DNA of 64,000 nt, from positions 19,111 to 83,110 of the forward strand of contig JBGCEO010000035.1 in the NCBI GenBank assembly GCA_045106475.1, written 5' to 3'. The position numbers and the translations under genes are program-made. Origin of the DNA: Granulosicoccus sp045106475 (GTDB lineage Bacteria > Pseudomonadota > Gammaproteobacteria > Granulosicoccales > Granulosicoccaceae). Positions 8,555-17,353 of this stretch are shown piece after piece; within the stretch, counting starts at the first letter, position 1, and every line of letters begins with the position of its first letter. A model generated the notes under the pieces. That model was not told where the DNA came from, did not search any database, and worked only from the letters and a program-made list of their open reading frames with translations.

Positions 8555-9347
8555 GGCCTCGCTGACACTCAAGGTGACCGCAACGGCAGGACTATTGTTT
8601 TTACACCTGCCTATTCTGTTGATATTTGTCTATGCGTTTACCACCGAAGATAAATCCTACCAATGGCCGCCACCAGGACTCACACTAAAATGGTTTGCAG
8701 TTACCTGGGAACGTGAAGATGTCTGGCAAGCACTGGGGCTTTCCTTGCGCGTTGCGTCAATATCAACTTTGATAGCAATGGTACTCGGAACACTGTGCGC
8801 AGCTGCGGTTGCCCGATGGAGATTCTGGGGGCGTGAAACAATTTCACTGTTAGTCATCCTGCCCATTGCATTACCTGGCATCGTCACCGGAATTTCACTG
8901 AGAGCCGCCTTCAACCTGGCAGACATACCCTACTCCTTCTGGACCATTGTGATTGGTCATGCCACGTTTTGTATCGTAGTGGTTTACAACAATGCGGTTG
9001 CACGGTTCAGACGCACGTCGGGTTCGATAATCGAGGCGTCGCTCGATCTTGGCGCTAACTACTTTCAGACGTTTCGACTGATTGTCCTGCCCAACATCGC
9101 AACCGCTCTTCTGGCGGGTGGCATGCTGGCCTTCGCGCTCAGTTTTGATGAAGTCATTGTTACAACCTTTACTGCAGGACAACAGCAAACACTGCCTATC
9201 TGGATGCTCGAGGAATTGGTTCGTCCCAGACAAAGGCCCGTGACTAATGTGGTGGCGATGGTTGTGGTGCTGGTTACTTTCTTGCCAATTCTTGGCGCTT
9301 ACTATCTGACACGTGGCAATGAAAATACCGCGGTGCAGGGCAAATAA
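8544..9347 (+). CDS. ydcV: Polyamine-type ABC transporter permease 2
   Basis: Inner-membrane permease of 267 aa, PotC/YdcV family, with an N-terminal transmembrane helix near residues 9-32 and the EAA loop IEASLDLGANYFQTFRLIVLPNI. ATG 8544 is preferred over an in-frame TTG three bases upstream; it lies inside the end of the preceding permease gene. Its TAA overlaps a following ATG (TAATG at 9345-9349). Confidence 0.88.
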   Translation: MHSKASLTLKVTATAGLLFLHLPILLIFVYAFTTEDKSYQWPPPGLTLKWFAVTWEREDVWQALGLSLRVASISTLIAMVLGTLCAAAVARWRFWGRETISLLVILPIALPGIVTGISLRAAFNLADIPYSFWTIVIGHATFCIVVVYNNAVARFRRTSGSIIEASLDLGANYFQTFRLIVLPNIATALLAGGMLAFALSFDEVIVTTFTAGQQQTLPIWMLEELVRPRQRPVTNVVAMVVVLVTFLPILGAYYLTRGNENTAVQGK

Positions 9348-9358
9348 TGGGGATTTCA

Positions 9359-10783
9359 ATGGATACGAATATGCTGATTGGTGGCGACTTTGAAGTGGGA
9401 AGCGAAACCGAAGAGCTCATATTGAATCCGCGCACAGGCGAGACGATTGTCAACATGCCGGAGGCTTCCCCGGCACAAATCGATCGTGCTGTCTCTGCTG
9501 CCCGCTCGGCATTCAAGAGCTGGTCAAAGACGACTCCTGGAGAGCGCTCAAATCTGTTGCTGGCCATAGCCAACGCTGTTGAAAAAAACCTGGAAGAACT
9601 GGCCAAAATTGAGACCTTGAATTGTGGCAAGCCGATCAATGAAGTTCGCAATGAGGAAATACCAGCGGTAGCCGACTGCTTCCGTTATTTTGCAGGCGCT
9701 GTTCGAAACATGAATGGCCCGGTAGCCGGCAACTACATGGCCGGTCACACATCAATGATTCGTCGTGATCCTATCGGCGTGGTGGCATCCATAGCGCCAT
9801 GGAACTATCCGATCATGATGATGGCCTGGAAAATAGCACCTGCTCTAGCCGGTGGTAATACGGTGGTCATGAAACCATCAGAACAAACCCCGTTAACAGC
9901 ATTAGCATTTGCCAGGATACTGGCTGATATTTTGCCCACCGGTGTTGTCAACGTTATCACCGGTCAGGGCGGATCTGTCGGTAATAGTCTTATCAATCAT
10001 CGCCACGTAGATATGGTTTCAATTACGGGTGATGTAGCCACCGGTAAAAAAGTACTGATGGCGGCCAGTAAAACAGTTAAGCGCACCCACCTCGAATTAG
10101 GCGGTAAAGCACCGGTCATCGTTTATGACGATGCGGATCTCTCGTCTGTTGTGGAAGGGCTAAAGGCCTTTGGCTATTACAATGCAGGACAAGACTGTAC
10201 TGCTGCGTGCCGAATCTATGCACATGTAGGCATTCACGACGAACTGGTAGCTGAGCTTGCCAGCGCAGCAGCGAGTATTGTCTACGACAACCCCGATGAT
10301 ACGTTGAATGAAATACCACCTCTGATATCCAATCGCCAGCGTGATCGAGTCGCAAGCTTCGTAGCCCGTGCTGCAGAACAATCGCATATAGACATTGTGA
10401 CCGGAGGTGCGGAGGTGGATGGCAACGGTTTCTACTTTCAACCAACGGTTATCGCCGGTGCACTACAAAACGATGAAATTGTACAGCGAGAAGTGTTCGG
10501 ACCCGTTGTATCGGTGACTGCCTTCAAAGAAGATGATCCCGTTGTTGACTGGGCCAATGACAGCCCGTATGGCCTGGCAAGTTCTGTGTGGACCCGGGAC
10601 ATTGGACGTGCCATGGAAGTATCATCGCAGCTACAGTATGGCTGCACATGGGTTAACACCCATTTCATGTTAACTAACGAAATGCCGCATGGTGGTCTCA
10701 AACAATCTGGCTATGGTAAAGACATGTCTATGTATGCCTTGGAAGATTACACCGCTGTGCGCCATATAATGATTGCACACTGA
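9359..10783 (+). CDS. patD: Gamma-aminobutyraldehyde dehydrogenase
   Basis: NAD-dependent aldehyde dehydrogenase of 474 aa, the same length as E. coli PatD/YdcW. It oxidises 4-aminobutanal, formed from putrescine, to GABA. Features include IRRDPIGVVASIAPWNYP, the catalytic glutamate in HLELGGKAP and the catalytic cysteine in YYNAGQDCTAACRIYA, a wording I associate with PatD. Near the C-terminus, GCTWVNTHFML and EMPHGGLKQSGYGKDMS also match. ATG 9359 follows GGGGA by five bases and aligns with the E. coli start; an alternative ATG at 9347 overlaps the previous stop. No putrescine aminotransferase or GABA transaminase lies in the window. Confidence 0.88.
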   Translation: MDTNMLIGGDFEVGSETEELILNPRTGETIVNMPEASPAQIDRAVSAARSAFKSWSKTTPGERSNLLLAIANAVEKNLEELAKIETLNCGKPINEVRNEEIPAVADCFRYFAGAVRNMNGPVAGNYMAGHTSMIRRDPIGVVASIAPWNYPIMMMAWKIAPALAGGNTVVMKPSEQTPLTALAFARILADILPTGVVNVITGQGGSVGNSLINHRHVDMVSITGDVATGKKVLMAASKTVKRTHLELGGKAPVIVYDDADLSSVVEGLKAFGYYNAGQDCTAACRIYAHVGIHDELVAELASAAASIVYDNPDDTLNEIPPLISNRQRDRVASFVARAAEQSHIDIVTGGAEVDGNGFYFQPTVIAGALQNDEIVQREVFGPVVSVTAFKEDDPVVDWANDSPYGLASSVWTRDIGRAMEVSSQLQYGCTWVNTHFMLTNEMPHGGLKQSGYGKDMSMYALEDYTAVRHIMIAH

Positions 10784-10881
10784 TCAGAGAAGCTAAGCAT
10801 CAGCTCCAGTCAGCAAGGAGCTCACAGGCACCATGCCCCATGTATGAAATCGATGCCTGAAAAACGCACTAAAGTGTGTCG

Positions 10882-12165
10882 TTAGGCAAGCTTCGAACCC
10901 TGCGCTATAGTTGGAGCAGCATTGTTCAAACTGTCGATAGCAAATCCAGCAGCCGCTTTGTATTTGGACATGAAGTCAAGGCGTTCCTGCAAAGGAAAGA
11001 CATCCTCTATCTCATCAAACACGCCTCCACACCGGTCATCCAAACTATTAAGCAAACCAAATGGACCAGCGGATCGATTGCGCAATACAAGCTCCGATAC
11101 TTTGGAACACAATTGTTCGTCATATGCGTAAAGTGCATCTGGTGTTACACCATGGGTCAGCATTGCGGCACCTATAACCCGAGCATCCACAATAGCTTGG
11201 CTGGCACCGTTTGAGCCAGTGGGATACATGGCGTGTGCGGCATCGCCCATCAATGCTACTGAGCCGTCCACCCAGGTTGGTATGGGATCACGATCGATCA
11301 TCGGGTTGACATAGGCACAATCGGCTTGGCGCAACATTGACGGCACATCGAGCCAGTCGTAACGGAACTCATCAAAGTGATGCACGAAGCTATCAATCTC
11401 AGCAGGTTGAAACCAGGAATCATTGGGCCAACCCTCACGATTATCCATAGTCACCTCTGCTATCCAGTTTATCAGCGCCGTGCCATCCCTACCGGTTTCG
11501 GATATTGGATAGATGACCATTCGATGTCGATGAGTGCCTAGCCCAACGAATGAGGACGCCGTGCGTAATGGTTTTGCACGTACAGTACCTCGCCACATCA
11601 CAGCGCCACCCCAATGTATGGGCGGTTGACTCGGATGCATCTGTGCTCGAACAGCCGAGTGTATGCCATCCGCTCCTATCAGCAAACTGCCCGTTATTTC
11701 AGATGCCGATCCGTCATTACAGCGAAGCGTAACCGTCACACCGCCCTTCGCATTGTTTGAATAGGATTCAACGCTGGTGCCCAATTGCACTGAAGCGCGA
11801 CCCGCTCTTTCCAACAGTTGTTGGAAAAGCAACATATGCAACTTGCCTCTATGGGCTGCATACTGAGGCCAATGATAGCCGGCTTCCAGACCTCGTGGCT
11901 CTGCGTACACCTCCTTCCCATTCAACCCCACCAGCGCCCATTCCAGCGCAGGTAAGCCAACGGTGTCGAGCAATTCAGCTCCGATACCCAGATCGAAAAG
12001 TTCCCTTACAGCATTGGGCTGCACGTTTATGCCAACACCCACAGGGCGCATTTCCCGTGAGGATTCTATGACAACAAAAGGGACACCTATCTGATGTAGA
12101 GTTAATGCTAAAGCCAACCCACCAAGGCCTCCTCCCGCAATAATCACCTTGGCATTGTCAGTCAT
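10882..12165 (-). CDS. FAD-dependent monooxygenase (PhzS/salicylate-hydroxylase-like)
   Basis: Class A flavoprotein monooxygenase of 427 aa. FAD fold GGGLGG near residue 11, the invariant arginine region in QYAAHRGKLHMLL, the DG motif LLIGADGIHSAVRAQM and the GD motif ALMGDAAHAMYPTGSNGASQAI are all visible. The GVGINVQPNAVREL segment and overall pattern resemble the flavin-dependent oxidoreductases around PhzS and 6-hydroxynicotinate/salicylate hydroxylases. It is convergent with patD and has no obvious operon partner, so its aromatic or heteroaromatic substrate cannot be named. Confidence 0.8.
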   Translation of the reverse strand: MTDNAKVIIAGGGLGGLALALTLHQIGVPFVVIESSREMRPVGVGINVQPNAVRELFDLGIGAELLDTVGLPALEWALVGLNGKEVYAEPRGLEAGYHWPQYAAHRGKLHMLLFQQLLERAGRASVQLGTSVESYSNNAKGGVTVTLRCNDGSASEITGSLLIGADGIHSAVRAQMHPSQPPIHWGGAVMWRGTVRAKPLRTASSFVGLGTHRHRMVIYPISETGRDGTALINWIAEVTMDNREGWPNDSWFQPAEIDSFVHHFDEFRYDWLDVPSMLRQADCAYVNPMIDRDPIPTWVDGSVALMGDAAHAMYPTGSNGASQAIVDARVIGAAMLTHGVTPDALYAYDEQLCSKVSELVLRNRSAGPFGLLNSLDDRCGGVFDEIEDVFPLQERLDFMSKYKAAAGFAIDSLNNAAPTIAQGSKLA

Positions 12166-12322
12166 TTACTCTGTTCCTCGTTTGTTGCCAGCCATCGCTC
12201 ACTGCTCCCGACATTCTAACAGTCACACAAATCATCGCGGATAAGTCATACTTCTCAGGGCAGTATTAGGCGTTTCGATATCAATAACACCCTTCACAAA
12301 ACTGTTGAACCGTAAACGGGTA

Positions 12323-13108
12323 ATGACCTCTTCGATTCCCATTCTCGTTTTTAGCGATCTTGATGGAACGCTGATTGATCACGATACTTACCGTTGGGAT
12401 GCAGCCCAGCCAGCTTTAGACGCACTCGATCGCTTAGGTGCAGGCGTTATACTGGCCAGCAGCAAGACCTCAGCAGAACTAATCAATTTGCAACGTAGCA
12501 TTGGACTTATGCAGTGGCCAGCGATAGTCGAAAATGGCGCAGCGATTTTGACACCGAATGCTACAGACAGCCAACAAGGCAGCCGCTATGCGGATCTTCG
12601 ATCTACTCTAGATAAACTACCCGTTGATTTGCGGCAGTGTTTTAAGGGCTTTGGCGACATGCAATTACAGGAAGTGGTTGATGCGACCGGTCTTACCATT
12701 GACAGCGCAATGCTTGCAACACAGCGCACCTACTCTGAGCCGGGCATATGGAGCGGCTCACAGGCGCAGCAAATCAAATTTTTAGAGTTATTGTCTCGAC
12801 AAGGAATTTTTGCCCGTGAAGGCGGACGATTTTTAACGCTATCCTATGGACAGACCAAAGCTGACTGCATGCAGCAGATCATTAAACAGTACAACCCTCG
12901 ATACACCATTGCCCTGGGTGATGCGCCTAACGATGTTGAAATGCTGGAGGCAGCAGACATCGGTGTAATTGTGGCAAACCCTCACCGCAATCCTTTACCC
13001 CGCTTAACAAACGAAGCAAACGGTCAGATCATTCGTACCGAGCTAGCAGGACCACAAGGGTGGAACAAGGCAATATTAGGTATCATTTCTCGCCTTGAAA
13101 TTAACTAA
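12323..13108 (+). CDS. HAD-family glucosyl-3-phosphoglycerate (or mannosyl-) phosphatase
   Basis: HAD phosphatase of 261 aa of the MpgP/GpgP type. The nucleophile motif is FSDLDGTLIDHDTY, followed by the motif-2 region ILASSKTSAEL, and the metal-binding GDAPNDVEML near the C-terminus. The family dephosphorylates mannosyl- or glucosyl-3-phosphoglycerate to the free glycerate solute. The next gene is a GT81-type synthase, so glucosyl-3-phosphoglycerate is the likely substrate. ATG 12323 is preferred to an in-frame TTG at 12305. The spacing to the synthase gene is 36 bases, consistent with an operon. Confidence 0.85.
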   Translation: MTSSIPILVFSDLDGTLIDHDTYRWDAAQPALDALDRLGAGVILASSKTSAELINLQRSIGLMQWPAIVENGAAILTPNATDSQQGSRYADLRSTLDKLPVDLRQCFKGFGDMQLQEVVDATGLTIDSAMLATQRTYSEPGIWSGSQAQQIKFLELLSRQGIFAREGGRFLTLSYGQTKADCMQQIIKQYNPRYTIALGDAPNDVEMLEAADIGVIVANPHRNPLPRLTNEANGQIIRTELAGPQGWNKAILGIISRLEIN

Positions 13109-13144
13109 CTCCAAACAGTTCAACTGAATTAGGAAAGACAGTCT

Positions 13145-14365
13145 ATGGCAGATTTTCATCAAAACGGAAATATCGCAACGCTACATAATCTACGTACGCG
13201 CAGCGCTGATGAATTGACCTATGAGTTGGAATCCTTTGCTCAAAGCCGTAAGCTTTCCCTGGTGCTGCCGTGCCTCTATTCGGAACTAGAGACGCCAGCG
13301 ATGCCCAACATACTGGCTGAACTTGCAAAGGTAAAGTATCTGCATCGTGTTGTGATCGGACTTGACCGAGCGGACGAGCAGCAATTTCGTTATGCCAAAG
13401 AATTCTTCAAAGGCCTGAATCAGAACCATATCGTGATCTGGAACGATAGCCCTCGAATGCTTGAGCTTGAGAGGCGATTGGACAAATTAGGCCTTGCACC
13501 TGCCGAGCAAGGTAAAGGCAAGAACGTTTGGTCTTCTATTGGGTATCTGATCGCCTGTGCTGATAGTGCAGTTATGGCCATACATGACTGCGACATTGTC
13601 ACGTACAACAATGAGATGCTCGCTCGTTTGATCTACCCGGTTGCTAACCCCAACTTCCCTTATCAAGTTTCCAAAGGTTTTTATGCCCGCATTGGTCAAG
13701 GCAAACTTAATGGCAGAGTTACCCGCTTGCTGGTGAGTCCTCTGTTAATCGCTCTAAAACGTGTGATCGGCGATCATGATTATCTGGACTACTTGCGTAG
13801 CTTTCGATATCCATTGTCAGGCGAATTCGCAATGCGTACCACGATATTGCCCGATCTGCGCATTCCATCTGACTGGGGACTGGAAATAGGTGTTTTATCC
13901 GAGGCATGGCGCAACCTTGCGCCCAAAGCTGTGTGTCAGGTGGAAATATCAGATGCCTATGATCATAAACATCAAACGCTAAGCGAAGAGGATGCGACAG
14001 CTGGCTTGAATCGAATGTCAACGGATATTTGCAAGGCAATTTTTCGCAAATTGGCGGCAGATGGCTGCGTCTTTTCTCCCAATATATTTCGCACGCTGAA
14101 AGCAACCTACTACCGCAGCGCACTTGATCTGCTAAATGCCTACTACGACGATGCGCAGATGAACGGACTAGTGGTAGACAGGCACGAAGAAGAACGCTGC
14201 ATTGAGCTATTCGCAGAAAATCTAATGCGTGCGGGCCATTTCTTTTTAGAGAACCCGCACGAAACACCTTTCATACCCACCTGGAATCGTGTTTATTCAG
14301 CAGACCCGGATTTCCTGATGGCCCTGCATAGTGCAGCTGCTGAAGATGACGCTGAATTTAGCTAG
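13145..14365 (+). CDS. gpgS: Glucosyl-3-phosphoglycerate synthase (GT81-like)
   Basis: Cytoplasmic retaining glycosyltransferase of 406 aa. It would join NDP-glucose and 3-phosphoglycerate. The GT-A pattern is clear: LVLPCLYSELETPAM near residue 39, VVIGLDRA (69-76), the GKGKN loop (123-127), and the metal/nucleotide DxD motif as DCD (148-150). Downstream, GEFAMR and the histidine-rich DHKHQ segment are consistent with the metal-binding histidine of the GpgS family. With the preceding phosphatase it forms the two-step route to glucosylglycerate, a compatible solute used under salt stress or nitrogen limitation. The stop lies two bases from the stop of the convergent phosphorylase gene. Confidence 0.85.
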   Translation: MADFHQNGNIATLHNLRTRSADELTYELESFAQSRKLSLVLPCLYSELETPAMPNILAELAKVKYLHRVVIGLDRADEQQFRYAKEFFKGLNQNHIVIWNDSPRMLELERRLDKLGLAPAEQGKGKNVWSSIGYLIACADSAVMAIHDCDIVTYNNEMLARLIYPVANPNFPYQVSKGFYARIGQGKLNGRVTRLLVSPLLIALKRVIGDHDYLDYLRSFRYPLSGEFAMRTTILPDLRIPSDWGLEIGVLSEAWRNLAPKAVCQVEISDAYDHKHQTLSEEDATAGLNRMSTDICKAIFRKLAADGCVFSPNIFRTLKATYYRSALDLLNAYYDDAQMNGLVVDRHEEERCIELFAENLMRAGHFFLENPHETPFIPTWNRVYSADPDFLMALHSAAAEDDAEFS

Positions 14366-14367
14366 CT

Positions 14368-16113
14368 CTACTGCCGATTGGTAATCCATAGGCATTGATA
14401 AGGAGCTAAGGTTATGTGCGTACCTGCCTCGATCGCATTACCCGAGAGCAGGTCCACCCAGATCTCATCGTCGATTAGATTGAGGGAAGCTGTTTCAAGC
14501 AGCTGATTCTCATCACTTACATTGTGCAGTGCAAAAATTGATTGGCTACGATCCAGGCTTTGTCGCCACAAACCAAATATACTTTGATTGCCAATGTTCA
14601 CAGTAAATTGGGTTGCATTGGGATGAAAGGCAATCTGTTTGGCGCGTAATTTCAAGCGTTTTGATAATGCCTGGATGGTCAGTGCTTGCTGGGATGCCGG
14701 ATCAGCAAGCAAGCGTTGCAACTCAGGATAATCCCACTGATGTCTATTGATAGCCCGGTTCATTCCACGATACTCGACAAGTTCCAAATCATTTGGAGTT
14801 GCAAGCATTGAATGAATATAGAAAGCAGGAATACCTTCAAGTGACATGACGATGGTTTGTGAGCAAATAAACCGATCAAATTGATGATCGTCTACGCCTT
14901 TAAAGGTACGGCTCATCGCCTCATAGAAAGTCGTATTGAGTTCGTAGGCAGACTCACTGCCATCAGGCAGGGTGCGCATGGACACTAACCCACCTAACTC
15001 TTTTACGGTGTCAATAACCTGATCGATGTCGTCGTTTGACAGCAAGCCCTCAGCGGGTCGCATCCCGATACCATCATGACTGGCAGTAAAATTCAAGTAC
15101 GCACAACCCAACGGGGCCGGTGGCATCGCGCTTTGCCAGCGGTTTAGATGTTTTGCCGAACCAGACATCATCGCATGCAAAATCAGAGGTGGTAACGGAA
15201 AGTTATAGATGGCATGCGCTTCATCACGATTTCCAAAGTAACTGAGATTTTCGGCTTTGGGTACATTCGTTTCCGTAAGTAGAATTATCTTCTCTGATGC
15301 GTAGTCACTCAGCAATCTCATGAGTTGGATAATGGCGTGTGTTTGTGGCAAATGGATGGAGGGAGACCCAACCTCCTTCCATAAAAAAGCCACAGCATCA
15401 AGACGGATAATCTGCACACCATTGTCCACATGCAAACGAATGATTCGAAGAAACTCAAGTAAAACTTCAGGGTTCTTAAAATTCAGATCAATCTGATCGT
15501 GGCTGAATGTACACCATACGTGCCGTGCTCCTTTAGTGGTCTCTACCTCCTGGAGCAAGGGTGTGGTTCGAGGGCGCACAACATCACTCAAATCATCCTC
15601 AGGAGATGCTTCAAAGAAAAACTCATCATAGGGAGCATGACCCTGACGATACTCATTAAACCAGTTGCTCTGACTTGATACGTGGTTTAGCACAAGGTCT
15701 GACATCAGAGTGAATTCGTTAGCCAATCGGTTGATGTCTGACCATTCTCCCAACTGCGAGTTGACCGCTCGAAAGTCCAGTACAGCAAACCCATCGTCGG
15801 ACGTATAGGGAAAAAACGGCAGAATATGAACGCTATTGAGAACACCTTTCAGGTTGGTCAAAAGAAAATCATGCAACAGATCAAGTGGCTTGTGCGCACC
15901 GTCGACAATCGAATTGCCGTAGGTAATCAGCAATGCATCCTGTTCTGACCAGCGTCGATTGCCTGGCAGACGTCCCCGCTTACGACGGGTCGTATGCGCA
16001 GGCCAGAACGCCTCAATAATCAGACTGGATAATATGCTGGAGTCAAGATCAGGGTAGATGCTCTGGACGAGTCGCTCCAGTCGGTCGACAAAGGACTGGG
16101 ATTTTTCTTTCAT
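14368..16113 (-). CDS. GH13_18 sucrose-phosphorylase-family enzyme, probable glucosylglycerate phosphorylase
   Basis: Alpha-glucan-fold phosphorylase of 581 aa. Catalytic residues fit GH13: nucleophile D239 in IIRLDAVAF, acid/base E281 in LLTETN, transition-state stabiliser D347 in FTASHDGIGM. Known GH13_18 activities include sucrose, glucosylglycerol and glucosylglycerate phosphorylases (E. coli YcjM is of the last kind). Its position back to back with glucosylglycerate biosynthesis genes favours glucosylglycerate as substrate, giving glucose 1-phosphate plus glycerate. ATG 16113 is preferred to a TTG five codons upstream. No true sucrose gene (hydrolase, transporter, synthase) is near. Confidence 0.8.
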   Translation of the reverse strand: MKEKSQSFVDRLERLVQSIYPDLDSSILSSLIIEAFWPAHTTRRKRGRLPGNRRWSEQDALLITYGNSIVDGAHKPLDLLHDFLLTNLKGVLNSVHILPFFPYTSDDGFAVLDFRAVNSQLGEWSDINRLANEFTLMSDLVLNHVSSQSNWFNEYRQGHAPYDEFFFEASPEDDLSDVVRPRTTPLLQEVETTKGARHVWCTFSHDQIDLNFKNPEVLLEFLRIIRLHVDNGVQIIRLDAVAFLWKEVGSPSIHLPQTHAIIQLMRLLSDYASEKIILLTETNVPKAENLSYFGNRDEAHAIYNFPLPPLILHAMMSGSAKHLNRWQSAMPPAPLGCAYLNFTASHDGIGMRPAEGLLSNDDIDQVIDTVKELGGLVSMRTLPDGSESAYELNTTFYEAMSRTFKGVDDHQFDRFICSQTIVMSLEGIPAFYIHSMLATPNDLELVEYRGMNRAINRHQWDYPELQRLLADPASQQALTIQALSKRLKLRAKQIAFHPNATQFTVNIGNQSIFGLWRQSLDRSQSIFALHNVSDENQLLETASLNLIDDEIWVDLLSGNAIEAGTHITLAPYQCLWITNRQ

Positions 16114-16506
16114 GAACTGACAACGCAAGGTGGGAAACTAGGGAAAAAGATACCTTACTAGCACAGAAATTTCAGGAATGAAGTTCGCTTTGCTTAATAT
16201 ACGCATTGCGCACAGTTTTAGTGCAGCAATGCCTGGATAAATGCCCCTCACCCAACACGAAAAAGGGCTGGAGCAGTACGCAAACTATGTGCAATTGATC
16301 CTCACCATGCGTGAGCCTAAAGTGCAATTTCAGGTGGCTCAAATCCCGTCATTGCTATAGAGTGCAAACAAGCATTCACTATGTATCAACTTAGCGAACA
16401 TGGAAACATTGCAAGCCGCATGTAACAACGCCAAACCCCATGGATGTATGGGTTCACTCATCGTTCTGCCGCGAAAATTCAGCGGTACTTGTTGGCCCCT
16501 GTAGCC
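16114..16506. other. Non-coding stretch between divergent genes
   Basis: About 390 bases between the phosphorylase start (minus) and the amidohydrolase start (plus). It presumably carries promoters for both. I find no convincing coding frame, long inverted repeat or RNA motif in it. Confidence 0.5.
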
Positions 16507-17346
16507 ATGGGACACATCGACTCGCATCAACATTTTTGGCACCCCGCTCGCGGTGATTATGGATGGATGCCAGCAGACGATCCAGTACTCAGTCGCCCCT
16601 ATTCACCAGCTGATCTCTCGGCTGCTCTGGATAGCACAGGAGTTGGTCAAACAGTATTGGTTCAAGCAGCACCGAGCGTTGCAGAAACCGAGTACCTGCT
16701 GGGCATTGCCGATAGCAGTGCTCAGGTTGCAAAGGTTGTTGGTTGGATTGATTTCGAAGATCCAACTCAAATAAACACCCTTAAGCGACTAGCCGCACAT
16801 CCGAAATTCGTGGGTGTCAGACCAATGATCCAGGATATTGCTGATGACAGCTGGATGCTCCGCGCTGATATTCAATGGGCTTTTGAAGCCCTTGTCGACC
16901 TTAAGCTGACATTCGATTGCCTGGGTTTTCCACGCCATATGGATAACTTTCACACACTCTTGAGCCAGTACCCGAAGCTGCGTGCTGTTATCGATCATGG
17001 TATGAAACCGCAATTGGATTCTCATGACGAAACCAGTTTTAATCAGTGGGCAAAAGGTATGACCCAACTGGCACAAAACACTAATGCTTACTGTAAGATT
17101 TCCGGGCTCGTGACTGAGTCGGTTACGGATTGGTCTGATGCTGTGCTTAAACCCTATACCGACCATATACTCACTGTATTTGGTGCGCAGCGCAGCATGT
17201 GGGGTTCTGATTGGCCTGTTGCACGTCTGCGTTGCGAATATAACGACTGGTTTGAGCAGGCACAGAGGCTAAGCAGCCACTTATCCGAGGCAGAGAATAA
17301 GCGACTGTTTTGTGATACAGCTGCAGAGTTTTACGGTATTAGCTGA
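16507..17346 (+). CDS. Amidohydrolase-2 family, L-fuconolactonase-like hydrolase
   Basis: TIM-barrel metal hydrolase of 279 aa (COG3618 type). Its N-terminus MGHIDSHQHFWHP carries the HxH-type metal motif, a central GVRPMIQ and CLGFPRHM segment is typical, VIDHGMKP holds another histidine, and MWGSDWPV near the C-terminus holds the last conserved aspartate. Relatives hydrolyse sugar lactones such as L-fucono-1,5-lactone. ATG 16507 is chosen because the product then begins just before the metal motif; an ATG at 16444 would add 21 unconserved residues, and neither has a clear ribosome site. It is convergent with a sulfatase gene, which could point to a sulfated-sugar context. Confidence 0.78.
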   Translation: MGHIDSHQHFWHPARGDYGWMPADDPVLSRPYSPADLSAALDSTGVGQTVLVQAAPSVAETEYLLGIADSSAQVAKVVGWIDFEDPTQINTLKRLAAHPKFVGVRPMIQDIADDSWMLRADIQWAFEALVDLKLTFDCLGFPRHMDNFHTLLSQYPKLRAVIDHGMKPQLDSHDETSFNQWAKGMTQLAQNTNAYCKISGLVTESVTDWSDAVLKPYTDHILTVFGAQRSMWGSDWPVARLRCEYNDWFEQAQRLSSHLSEAENKRLFCDTAAEFYGIS

Positions 17347-17353
17347 AGCTTTA

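Noticed and set aside
13719..14267. 182-codon minus-strand frame opposite gpgS
   Set aside because: Antisense shadow; gpgS has clear GT motifs.
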